From DATAMF01 sp964472565 (lineage in GTDB: Bacteria; Chloroflexota; Anaerolineae; Aggregatilineales; Aggregatilineaceae): a DNA stretch of 17,112 nt. The notes beneath the pieces were generated by a model. That model was not told the DNA's origin, made no database searches, and worked only from the letters and a program-made list of their open reading frames with translations. Numbering within the stretch: the stretch's first letter is position 1; each line of letters starts with the position of its first letter. The position numbers were made by a program, and so were the translations under genes. Positions 7,531 to 13,561 of this stretch are shown in pieces. The stretch spans positions 1 through 17,112 of the forward strand of contig CAYYNB010000131.1 of NCBI GenBank assembly GCA_964472565.1. Reading direction: 5' to 3'.

Positions 7531-7785
7531 TTATTCTTCAGCCATCTCAGTTGCTGGCGGTGTCTCCATCACAGGCGCTGCTGCGCTCGGAGTCAATGTC
7601 GGAATCCCCATAATGGGCGTATTCGTGGGCAGCAGCGTCGGTAGTGGCGCTTCGGTTTCGTTTGCCGCCCAGATCGGCGAGTCCATTGACCCGGCAGCCA
7701 CCGCCAGGACGATCACCAGGACAACAACCGTCAAGCTGACAAAAATCAGGGTCACAAAGTTAAAAAAGAAGCGCCCGCTGTCCAT
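7531..7785 (-). CDS. Short Thr/Pro-linker paralogue lacking the C-terminal domain
   Basis: This 84-residue protein opens like paralogue B (DSGRFFFNFVTLIFVSLTV, and later LPTNTPIMGIPTLTPS) but stops after about 35 linker residues with the acidic end ATEMAEE. It keeps the membrane segment and has no C-terminal beta domain. It has its own good ribosome binding site (AGGAGA before ATG 7785) and lies 17 bp after the foldase gene and 22 bp before paralogue B. No remnant of a lost domain fits in the 22-bp gap, so it is either a clean internal deletion or a deliberate short form. Confidence 0.72.
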   Translation of the reverse strand: MDSGRFFFNFVTLIFVSLTVVVLVIVLAVAAGSMDSPIWAANETEAPLPTLLPTNTPIMGIPTLTPSAAAPVMETPPATEMAEE

Positions 7786-7802
7786 CGTTGTTTTTCTCCT
7801 GG

Positions 7803-8768
7803 TTAGCTGATGGGATCAGATCCCACAAACCGCTGAACATCCGCTGCCTGATATTGGGTTCGCATCCAGGCCTGAAATGCTTGATTCCGTTTTTCAGCCA
7901 ATGATGCCTGATCCAGCGGACGGCCCTCGACGCGTTCCAAAACTTCGATCACATGATACCCCAATGTGCTGCGAACCGGCTCCGTACTGCGCGTCCCCGG
8001 TTGCATAGAGAAGATCGCCGTTTCCACTTCGGGTTGCAACAAATCGCCTTCGCTCACCCACGCCAAATCACCACCCGTGCGCGCCGATGTCTGGTCAAGC
8101 GAATAGTCCGACGCGAGTTGTGCAAAATCCGCCCCCTGGTTCAACTGATCGATCAGCGAACGGGCAGTCGCTTCATCAGCAACCAGAATATGGCGGGCAT
8201 GCACCTGGGCCGCTGTGGTCGGCACATTGGCCGTGATCACATCGCGGACCTTGTTTGCCAGCAGCACTTTGCGCTGCGCATCCCGATACTCGTCCATCGT
8301 GTAAAGCTGTTGGCCGATATAATCTTCCAGCGTGATTCCGCTCGCCGCCGCCAGTTCTGCCTGGGCGGCCAATTCAACATCGATTTCAGCATCCGTCACA
8401 ACAATATTCTGTTGGGCTGCATACTGTTCGATCAACACTTGTTCGATCATTCCTTGCAGCACCATCGCATCGAACGCCTCAGCCGTAGCCGGTTCGACCT
8501 GCTGAAACTGCATGATCCGCGCGCGTTCACGCTCAAATTCAGCCAGGGTAATCGGCGCACCATTCACCAGTGCCGCGAGCGGCTCCCCCGGTGTAGCTTC
8601 TGACACCTGGGCCGTATCGCCCGTAACGGCCTCCGTTACCGCGCGATCCGCGACATAATGAGGCGCACCTTGATCCGAATCAGACGATGACTTGGAATCC
8701 GATTTTCCGCAAGCTGCCAGCAGCAGAATAACCACCAGAACAAAAATCAAACGGTGTACAGAGCGCAC
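7803..8768 (-). CDS. PrsA/SurA-like peptidyl-prolyl isomerase lipoprotein
   Basis: This is an exported foldase expected to help secreted proteins fold outside the membrane by proline isomerisation. From GTG 8768 it has 321 residues: signal peptide with lipobox LLLAACGKS (lipidated Cys at 20), a Ser/Asp-rich spacer, a SurA/PrsA-like helical N-terminal part starting LAALVNGAPITLAEFE, and a parvulin (PpiC) domain (about 190-280) with ARHILV, GADFAQLASDYS and GGDLAWV. I prefer GTG 8768, six bases from AAGGAA (8775-8780); ATG 8774 directly abuts that site, leaving no room. It heads a five-gene run, so its clients may be the anchored Thr/Pro proteins encoded next; that is inference. Confidence 0.9.
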   Translation of the reverse strand: MRSVHRLIFVLVVILLLAACGKSDSKSSSDSDQGAPHYVADRAVTEAVTGDTAQVSEATPGEPLAALVNGAPITLAEFERERARIMQFQQVEPATAEAFDAMVLQGMIEQVLIEQYAAQQNIVVTDAEIDVELAAQAELAAASGITLEDYIGQQLYTMDEYRDAQRKVLLANKVRDVITANVPTTAAQVHARHILVADEATARSLIDQLNQGADFAQLASDYSLDQTSARTGGDLAWVSEGDLLQPEVETAIFSMQPGTRSTEPVRSTLGYHVIEVLERVEGRPLDQASLAEKRNQAFQAWMRTQYQAADVQRFVGSDPIS

Positions 8769-8808
8769 GGTCATTTCCTTATCCGAATGGAGTTCTATCG
8801 TCGATTAG

Positions 8809-8835
8809 TTTATAGCCCCCACGAGTAATGTGCAA
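8809..8835 (-). promoter_or_regulatory. Weak candidate promoter of the foldase operon
   Basis: On the minus strand there is TTGCAC (8830-8835) and TATAAA (8809-8814) with a spacer of only 15 bp. The position suits a short leader to GTG 8768, but the spacing is poor. Confidence 0.3.
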
Positions 8836-8886
8836 CCTAATGATAGACCGTTTAGGTCCAATCGCCATAGCCAAAATGGATGGGGT

Positions 8887-8895
8887 TGGTATACT
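8887..8895 (+). promoter_or_regulatory. Extended -10 promoter of the aminotransferase gene
   Basis: TGGTATACT combines an extended -10 TG with TATACT (8890-8895). Initiation near 8902 would leave a leader of about 26 nt carrying the AGGAG at 8915-8919. No -35 is obvious, which extended -10 promoters tolerate. Confidence 0.45.
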
Positions 8896-8927
8896 CACCT
8901 AAAATACTGTCATCAGGAGCCAGTTTT

Positions 8928-10088
8928 ATGCGCGATTTTGTTTCCAATCGTGTCCAGTCTGTTCCCCCGTCCGCCATTCGACGCTTCTTTGATATTAGCG
9001 CCACGATGGATCAAGTCATTTCATTAGGTATCGGCGAACCCGATTTTGTCACCCCTCCCGCCATTTTGCGGGCCGGGATGGAATCATTAGAACAGGGCCA
9101 CACCCATTATACGAGTAACAGTGGGACCATTGAACTCCGTCAGGCGATCTCCACGTACCTCCAGCGGCTTTATGGGATCGCATACAACCCGGAAGAAGAA
9201 ATCCTCGTGACGGTAGGCGTCAGTGAAGCGCTCTATCTTATCCTCACCGCAACTATCAATCCGGGTGATGAAGTCATAGTTCCCCAGCCCAGTTTTGTAT
9301 CCTACGCCCCCGAAGTGGCCTTCGCCAATGGGGTCGCCGTCACAATTGACACCTATCCCGAAAATGAATTCCAGGTAACAGGGGCCGATGTCGAAGCTGC
9401 CATTACCCCGCGCACGAAGGCGATTCTAATCGGTTATCCCAACAACCCCACCGGTGCGGTGATGACCCGTGAACGGCTGGCCGAAATTGCCCGGATTGCC
9501 GAAAAATACGATCTGCTGGTGATCTCCGATGAAATTTATGATCGGTTGGTCTATGGAATCGAGCATACCCATTTTAGTACCTTGCCCAACATGCGCGAGC
9601 GAACCATCGTCTTAGGCGGCTTCAGCAAAAGCCATGCCATGACCGGCTGGCGTTTGGGCTATGCGGTTGGCCCCTCCGCGCTGCTCTCTGCCATGCGCAA
9701 AGTGCATCAGTACACCATTATGTCTGCGCCTACTCCGGCTCAGATCGCCATTTCACAGACCCTCAATCAGGTTGATGATGAAGTCGAGCGTATGCGGCGG
9801 GAATATGATCGCCGCCGCCAACTGATCGTCAATGGCTTCAACGAACTGGGTTTGACCTGTTTTGAGCCGCGCGGCGCATTTTATGCCTTTCCCGACATTC
9901 GCGCGGCGGGTATGAGCGAGCAGACCTTTGCCGAAACGCTCCTCGCGGAAGAACAGGTCGCCGTGATTCCCGGTACGGCTTTTGGGGCTTGCGGAGCCGG
10001 ATTCGTCCGCGCATGTTACGCCACCGATTATAATAAAATCGAAGAAGCCCTCGAACGTTTGCGCCGTTTTATGCAGCGGCATGGCTAA
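8928..10088 (+). CDS. Class I/II PLP-dependent aminotransferase
   Basis: This 386-residue enzyme is a fold-type I aminotransferase of the aspartate/aromatic group, similar in plan to Bacillus PatA. Motifs: SLGIGEPDFVTP near the N-terminus (substrate-carboxylate contact), TVGVSEALYLIL (cofactor phosphate loop), GYPNNPTGAV with the Asn that contacts the PLP ring, ISDEIYD with its Asp and Tyr, and GGFSKSHAMTGWRLGY with the Schiff-base lysine K234. The substrate cannot be read from the sequence; aspartate, aromatic and acetyl-diaminopimelate activities all occur in this group. I chose ATG 8928 because AGGAG lies 8 nt upstream; an in-frame ATG at 8880 lies upstream of the likely transcription start. 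It is a single gene followed by a terminator. Confidence 0.93.
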   Translation: MRDFVSNRVQSVPPSAIRRFFDISATMDQVISLGIGEPDFVTPPAILRAGMESLEQGHTHYTSNSGTIELRQAISTYLQRLYGIAYNPEEEILVTVGVSEALYLILTATINPGDEVIVPQPSFVSYAPEVAFANGVAVTIDTYPENEFQVTGADVEAAITPRTKAILIGYPNNPTGAVMTRERLAEIARIAEKYDLLVISDEIYDRLVYGIEHTHFSTLPNMRERTIVLGGFSKSHAMTGWRLGYAVGPSALLSAMRKVHQYTIMSAPTPAQIAISQTLNQVDDEVERMRREYDRRRQLIVNGFNELGLTCFEPRGAFYAFPDIRAAGMSEQTFAETLLAEEQVAVIPGTAFGACGAGFVRACYATDYNKIEEALERLRRFMQRHG

Positions 10089-10123
10089 GGCTGATCTCAC
10101 GCTGAACAGACTGCTGGTTCATG

Positions 10124-10153
10124 CCCCTTCTCTTTGAGAGGGGGTATTTATTT
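10124..10153 (+). terminator. Probable intrinsic terminator after the aminotransferase gene
   Basis: A 9-bp stem (10124-10132 CCCCTTCTC with 10136-10144 GAGAGGGGG, one G-U pair), a 3-nt loop, then TATTTATTT. It lies 36 bp after the stop codon. Confidence 0.6.
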
Positions 10154-10165
10154 GTAGGGCGCAGC

Positions 10166-10194
10166 TTGCCAATCCTCGCATTTTCATTCAGAAT
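10166..10194 (+). promoter_or_regulatory. Candidate promoter for the 206-residue protein gene
   Basis: TTGCCA (10166-10171), a 17-bp spacer and CAGAAT (10189-10194), starting about 10201 and 30 bp before GTG 10231. The -35 is good and the -10 moderate. Confidence 0.35.
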
Positions 10195-10230
10195 CCTGTT
10201 CGGATAAGCAGCATCAGGTAGGAGGTTGTC

Positions 10231-10851
10231 GTGGAACAGGAAGAACGACAGGTATTCGTCGAGTCGATGCAAAAGTTGATGGTCCAGCGTGAAGAGTCGG
10301 TGGCCGTCTTACAACAGATTCTTAAAGAATTCTCCGAAAAGTTGTTTTACGCGATTGAACAGGTTCTCGCTGAACTCGTTCAACAGAACATTTCCGGGGT
10401 GGGGAAGTCGCGCCGCATCGCGCATCCGGCGGGTGGTGCCCGTGAAGGCTTGCAGGTGTTTATCGAGGATTGGAGCATTATCTTTGTGCCCATGTTGGGC
10501 TTTGCTCGCCCCAACCAATCCGACGAAGCCCGTATTCCCCCTGTCCAGTTTAAAGAACAATGTGCGCGGATTGCCGTCTTTTTAACCGACGATCCCCAGG
10601 GCCGGGCGTTTTATGACTTCATCCTGTTTCAGGATCGCTCCTGGTTTGCGTGGGGTTACGGTTGGCCCAAACAGCAGGCCGATATTGAAGGCACAGACTT
10701 TGAAGCCCTGGCCTATGAACTGATCCATAGTTTCATTCAGGATATCTTCGTGACCTGGAATACGCGTGAGGATACCACGTTGGCCATGGCGCTCGACGCC
10801 AAGCGCCGTTCCTATATTTATGGCTTGCCCGGTGAAGATCGCCTGGGTTAA
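10231..10851 (+). CDS. Conserved-looking protein of unknown function upstream of dnaA
   Basis: This is a 206-residue soluble protein that I do not recognise. The first 55 residues are strongly helical and amphipathic (EEESVAVLQQILKEF-like pattern, with LFYAIEQVLAELV). The rest is mixed, rich in aromatic residues (FIEDWSIIFVPMLGFARP, FQDRSWFAWGYGWPK), and ends with a helical section and a basic tail (DAKRRSYIYG). There is no signal peptide, membrane segment or cysteine cluster. The start is GTG 10231 with a near-perfect GTAGGAGG eight bases upstream, so expression is likely good. A terminator follows 34 bp after the stop, so it is monocistronic. Its place next to dnaA may be chance. Confidence 0.8.
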   Translation: MEQEERQVFVESMQKLMVQREESVAVLQQILKEFSEKLFYAIEQVLAELVQQNISGVGKSRRIAHPAGGAREGLQVFIEDWSIIFVPMLGFARPNQSDEARIPPVQFKEQCARIAVFLTDDPQGRAFYDFILFQDRSWFAWGYGWPKQQADIEGTDFEALAYELIHSFIQDIFVTWNTREDTTLAMALDAKRRSYIYGLPGEDRLG

Positions 10852-10884
10852 GTTCTACTGCTGCGTACTATTATTGCTGTGCCT

Positions 10885-10917
10885 GCGCTCATATTAAAAA
10901 TTCTGAGCGCTTTTTTT
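10885..10917 (+). terminator. Intrinsic terminator after the 206-residue protein gene
   Basis: A perfect 7-bp stem (10885-10891 GCGCTCA with 10904-10910 TGAGCGC), a 12-nt loop and a run of seven T (10911-10917). Confidence 0.82.
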
Positions 10918-11029
10918 ATTCAGAATCCCACATAACCCACTTCGGGAATAGAATCCGAATGTTAAAAATTTCGAACGCCCCCAAAATTTTAAGGTTAGAA
11001 ATTGCGAATACCTCTTGACTCGTGGCGAA

Positions 11030-11077
11030 TCCCAATATCTGGCGGATACAGGACTCTTAAACCCCCATATCTGGTGG
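11030..11077. promoter_or_regulatory. NrdR-like box pair 1 (upstream of dnaA)
   Basis: Two 16-bp near-palindromes, TCCCAATATCTGGCGG (11030-11045) and CCCCCATATCTGGTGG (11062-11077), have centres 32 bp apart, about three helical turns. Both keep the core C4, A6, A8, T9, T11, G13 of the known NrdR box. They lie about 115 bp upstream of the -35 of the predicted dnaA promoter. Confidence 0.6.
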
Positions 11078-11116
11078 TTGGACTCCCTACGACTCAATAG
11101 GAGTCTTCCCTCTTTC

Positions 11117-11176
11117 AAAACTTTCTATTTTGCGACTCTGTGAATTCCAAACCCAACCTTAAAACTTTCCATTTTG
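11117..11176 (+). repeat. 16-bp direct repeat upstream of the dnaA promoter
   Basis: AAAACTTTCTATTTTG (11117-11132) and AAAACTTTCCATTTTG (11161-11176) differ at one base and start 44 bp apart, just upstream of the promoter. They could be operators of an unknown regulator or a small duplication. Confidence 0.55.
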
Positions 11177-11189
11177 GGTCCCATTTTGA

Positions 11190-11219
11190 TTGACCCCGGC
11201 CCGATCAGTTTGTTAAAAT
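11190..11219 (+). promoter_or_regulatory. Predicted dnaA promoter
   Basis: TTGACC (11190-11195), an 18-bp spacer and TAAAAT (11214-11219) preceded by TGT, an extended -10. Transcription would start near 11226, giving a leader of about 187 nt before ATG 11413. Confidence 0.6.
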
Positions 11220-11344
11220 GGTTTTACTGTCAAGGGGTTAGACATCCTCTGTGGAGCCGGTAGGTATCTCCCATCTGGCGAGATGAGATCGGTTTTCACG
11301 CTCCATTGCACGGATCGTCATAGTTCAATCATATACATGCTTGT

Positions 11345-11370
11345 TATAGGCCGCCTGTGGTGGGCCTATA
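11345..11370 (+). other. Hairpin in the dnaA leader
   Basis: A perfect 8-bp stem TATAGGCC / GGCCTATA with a 10-nt loop that may pair further inside. It lies 42 bp before the dnaA start and is not followed by a T run, so it is not a plain terminator. A weaker nested hairpin lies upstream around 11264-11290. Confidence 0.5.
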
Positions 11371-11412
11371 GTTGATATTGGTTTTGCACTTCCTGAAAAT
11401 AGGGCCAAACTT

Positions 11413-12927
11413 ATGTTATCCGCACGGGATGCCTGGCAAGCGACATTAGGCCAGCTTCAACTTCAACTCAACCGCGCCACCTTCGACACCTGGCTCAAAG
11501 GGTCGGACGTGATGGCGTATGAGGATGGAGAATTCGTGATCCGCGTGCGACATGCTTATGCTAAGGATTGGTTGGAAAAACATCTCAACCACCTGATCAC
11601 GCGGACTCTCACCTCGATCCTGGGCCGTTCAGTTAAAGTTAATTACGTGGTCCAGTTACCGGCGCACCGTACCCTGCGTCCGCTGCCCGGTTCCCTTTGG
11701 GATACCCCAACCACCAATACGGTTTACCAGGATCAAACCGAAGTACGGGCCGAAAATTCTTCGCTCGTGGAACGAGCCATCCGGGAAGCGCTGCAAGCAC
11801 AGGAAGAAGAAGCAGACGATTTGTATTTTCCCGAATGGGACACGCCGGTTATAAAGAAGCCTCAACCCGCCGCGAATCCGTTTCACACACCGCTCAACCG
11901 CCGCTACACCTTTGACACCTTTGTCGCAGGTGATAGCAACCAGTTTGCTTATGCAGCGGCGCGTGCGGTTGCGGAATCTGAAGACGCCGATTACAACCCC
12001 CTCTATATTCATGGGGGAGTCGGGTTAGGTAAAACCCATCTTTTGCAGGCCATCGGCCATCTTTGCGAAGCCGATGATCGCGCCGTTCTATATACCACCG
12101 CCGAAGCTTTTACCAACGAACTGGTGATGGCTATTCGCGCCAAAAAGACAGCCGAATTCCGGGATCGCTATCGTAACGTGGATGTCCTGCTGGTGGATGA
12201 CATCCAGTTTATGGCCGGAAAACCCAGCACCGAAGAAGAATTTTATTACACCTTCAATGAAATTTTCAGCCGGGGCGGTCAAATAGTGGTTGCGGGGGAT
12301 CTCGCTCCTCGTCAGATATCCCAACTTGATGAGCGTTTACGTTCTCGTTTTGAAGGTGGATTAATTGCGGACCTCCAGCCCCCCGCATACGAAACGCGGT
12401 TAGCCATTTTGGAAGTAAAATCGGCGGCACAGGGAACTGATCTTCCTGGTGAGGTCGCCCAGTTTTTAGCCGAATATGAAACCTCCAATATCCGCGAATT
12501 AGAGGGACTGCTCACCCAGGTGCTGGCCCGTGCAGATCTGTCTCGCCAGCCGCTTACCTTGTCGTTGGCCCGGCAGGTCATCCATGCCACTGCCGCCGCG
12601 CGGCCCCAACAACGTCCCGCCAAAGCCCGCCGTGCCGCGAAGTTAGACGAAGTGCTCGAAGCCACCGCCACCTACCATCAGTTGTCGCTGGACGATCTGT
12701 TAGGCAAACGCCGCACCAAAGACGTTGTGCGGGCGCGCCACATAGCGATCTACCTTGCCCGCGAAGAAACCGAAGCCTCGCTTCCCGAAATCGGCGAAGC
12801 CCTGGGGGGGCGCAACCATAGCACCGTGCTGCACGGTTATCAGAAGATAGCCGAAGAAGTCGCCGCCGATAATGATCTGCGCGAAGAAGTTGCCGCCATC
12901 CGCCGCCAGCTCAACTTGCTGCCCTAA
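11413..12927 (+). CDS. dnaA: Chromosomal replication initiator protein DnaA
   Basis: DnaA binds DnaA boxes, assembles on the origin as an ATP-bound filament, opens the duplex and helps load the helicase. At 504 residues it has all four domains: domain I (about 1-80), a variable linker (about 81-165), the AAA+ domain (about 168-385) with Walker A GGVGLGKT (201-208), Walker B LLVDD (259-263) and the arginine-rich DERLRSRFEGG, and the DNA-binding domain IV (about 415-504) with the signature GGRNHSTVLHGYQK (R467-H469-T471). Start ATG 11413 has AGGG about 9 nt upstream. It is followed by a terminator and by oriC. dnaN, its usual downstream partner, is absent, so dnaA stands alone here. Confidence 0.97.
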   Translation: MLSARDAWQATLGQLQLQLNRATFDTWLKGSDVMAYEDGEFVIRVRHAYAKDWLEKHLNHLITRTLTSILGRSVKVNYVVQLPAHRTLRPLPGSLWDTPTTNTVYQDQTEVRAENSSLVERAIREALQAQEEEADDLYFPEWDTPVIKKPQPAANPFHTPLNRRYTFDTFVAGDSNQFAYAAARAVAESEDADYNPLYIHGGVGLGKTHLLQAIGHLCEADDRAVLYTTAEAFTNELVMAIRAKKTAEFRDRYRNVDVLLVDDIQFMAGKPSTEEEFYYTFNEIFSRGGQIVVAGDLAPRQISQLDERLRSRFEGGLIADLQPPAYETRLAILEVKSAAQGTDLPGEVAQFLAEYETSNIRELEGLLTQVLARADLSRQPLTLSLARQVIHATAAARPQQRPAKARRAAKLDEVLEATATYHQLSLDDLLGKRRTKDVVRARHIAIYLAREETEASLPEIGEALGGRNHSTVLHGYQKIAEEVAADNDLREEVAAIRRQLNLLP

Positions 12928-12946
12928 TCGTTAGGCTCCTCAACCG

Positions 12947-12975
12947 AAAAAAGGGACCGTCAGGTCTCTTTTTAT
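12947..12975 (+). terminator. Intrinsic terminator of dnaA
   Basis: Stem AAGGGACC (12951-12958) with GGTCTCTT (12963-12970, one G-U pair), loop GTCA, followed by a T-rich run. The A run before the stem can pair with the T run, so it may work in both directions and shield oriC from transcription. Confidence 0.75.
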
Positions 12976-13009
12976 TTGTCGTGCTGCACCCGAATCCGCT
13001 CATTCGTTC

Positions 13010-13083
13010 TGTGGATAACCTGTTGATAACTTGTCGATAACCTGTTGATAACTCACCTCATGCTGTGGATAACCTGTTGATAA
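13010..13083 (-). promoter_or_regulatory. Phased array of six DnaA boxes
   Basis: All six boxes read on the minus strand: TTATCCACA at 13010-13018 and 13064-13072, TTATCAACA at 13021-13029, 13043-13051 and 13075-13083, TTATCGACA at 13032-13040. Starts are 11, 11, 11, 21 and 11 bp apart, so all lie nearly on one face of the helix. Two match the strongest known box. Confidence 0.9.
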
Positions 13084-13119
13084 CTTTTTATCCCACACTT
13101 TCCCACACAATTAACCCAA

Positions 13120-13168
13120 CCCCCATATCTGGCGTTTATCCTCGCCCACACGCCCCCACATACAGGAT
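13120..13168. promoter_or_regulatory. NrdR-like box pair 2 (inside oriC)
   Basis: CCCCCATATCTGGCGT (13120-13135) is a full copy of the 16-bp motif; CCCCCACATACAGGAT (13153-13168) is a weaker partner keeping C4, A6, A8, T9 and G13. Centres are 33 bp apart. The pair sits between the two DnaA-box groups. Confidence 0.5.
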
Positions 13169-13215
13169 TCGCCCTCTGTAATAGCGTGATTCGTTCAAAT
13201 TTAACCGTTTTGAAC

Positions 13216-13256
13216 TGTCGATAACTTTTCTGAGTTATCAACAGCCCTGTTGATAA
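13216..13256. promoter_or_regulatory. Second DnaA-box group
   Basis: TTATCGACA on the minus strand at 13216-13224, TTATCAACA on the plus strand at 13235-13243, and TTATCAACA on the minus strand at 13248-13256. The last two face each other four bases apart. Confidence 0.82.
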
Positions 13257-13272
13257 CTTTTTGCCGGCCATA

Positions 13273-13320
13273 ATCCCATATCTGGGGGTATAATCGAGCC
13301 GGTACCCCCAGATAGAGCGG
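13273..13320. promoter_or_regulatory. NrdR-like box pair 3 (inside oriC) with 12-bp inverted repeat
   Basis: ATCCCATATCTGGGGG (13273-13288) and CCCCCAGATAGAGCGG (13305-13320) have centres 32 bp apart. Parts of the two form a perfect 12-bp inverted repeat, TATCTGGGGGTA (13279-13290) and TACCCCCAGATA (13303-13314), with a 12-nt spacer. The first box is a full match to the motif; the second keeps five of six core positions. Confidence 0.55.
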
Positions 13321-13353
13321 TTAGAGTACTGTTTGACTGCGATTGGTGCCGAG

Positions 13354-13400
13354 TTATCAACATATCAACAGTCCCTACTACTACTATTTAAGAATTTATA
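13354..13400 (+). promoter_or_regulatory. Origin unwinding element: DnaA boxes, GC block, DnaA-trios
   Basis: TTATCAACA (13354-13362) and the near-match ATATCAACA (13362-13370) are followed by GTCCC (13371-13375), then TACTACTACTAT (13376-13387), then AT-rich sequence. On the lower strand the repeats read 3'-GAT four times in a row, the DnaA-trio pattern. This is the arrangement of the Bacillus subtilis basal unwinding system. Confidence 0.75.
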
Positions 13401-13539
13401 TCCCTTGTTGAAAATTTTGATTGGGTAGTTCAGTAGTCAATCGTTTATAACCTTCTAATTGCTCTCCACCGAACTATTGTGTACGATTAAAAGTAGTTCT
13501 TAGGCTGATCCAAGTCACCCTGTTGGTGCTGCCACCATG

Positions 13540-13561
13540 CTCCTTTTCCAAAGGAAAGGAG
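13540..13561 (+). other. Hairpin carrying a ribosome binding site, before a 4-codon open frame
   Basis: A 9-bp stem (CTCCTTTTC with GGAAAGGAG, one G-U pair) and a 4-nt loop. Its 3' arm is a good ribosome binding site, 10 nt before ATG 13572. That ATG opens the tiny frame Met-Ala-Gln-Ser-stop (13572-13586), 18 bp before the kinase gene. Regulation by translation of the tiny frame is possible but only inferred. Confidence 0.4.

Larger units (their letters stand above)
10852..11412. other. Long regulatory region upstream of dnaA
   Basis: 561 bp without a gene. In order: the terminator at 10885-10917; an AT-rich stretch with nine GANTC sites (10923-11138); a pair of 16-bp NrdR-like boxes (11030-11077); a 16-bp direct repeat with one mismatch, AAAACTTTC(T/C)ATTTTG, at 11117-11132 and 11161-11176; a promoter at 11190-11219; and a leader of about 185 nt with two hairpins. 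I found no DnaA box here. Confidence 0.7.

Noticed and set aside
7060..7644. 194-codon plus-strand open frame rich in Val and Gly
   Set aside because: It is antisense to the Thr/Pro linkers: repetitive ACN/CCN codons give an open complementary frame. It has no ribosome binding site and runs across three real genes.
10961..10995. TTAAAAATTT and AAAATTTTAA near-inverted AT repeats
   Set aside because: Imperfect and explained by AT-rich composition; no stable stem with a T run.
11081..11105. GACTCC / GGAGTC 6-bp inverted repeat
   Set aside because: The 13-nt loop and short stem make it weak; the matching bases are covered by the GANTC cluster.
11267..11280. CCCATCTGGCG in the dnaA leader, resembling the 16-bp box
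   Set aside because: It lacks the central AT and does not align without a gap; it is better explained as part of a small hairpin.
13005..13460. Possible parS (ParB) site in the origin region
   Set aside because: No TGTTTCACGTGAAACA-like palindrome is present anywhere in this stretch.
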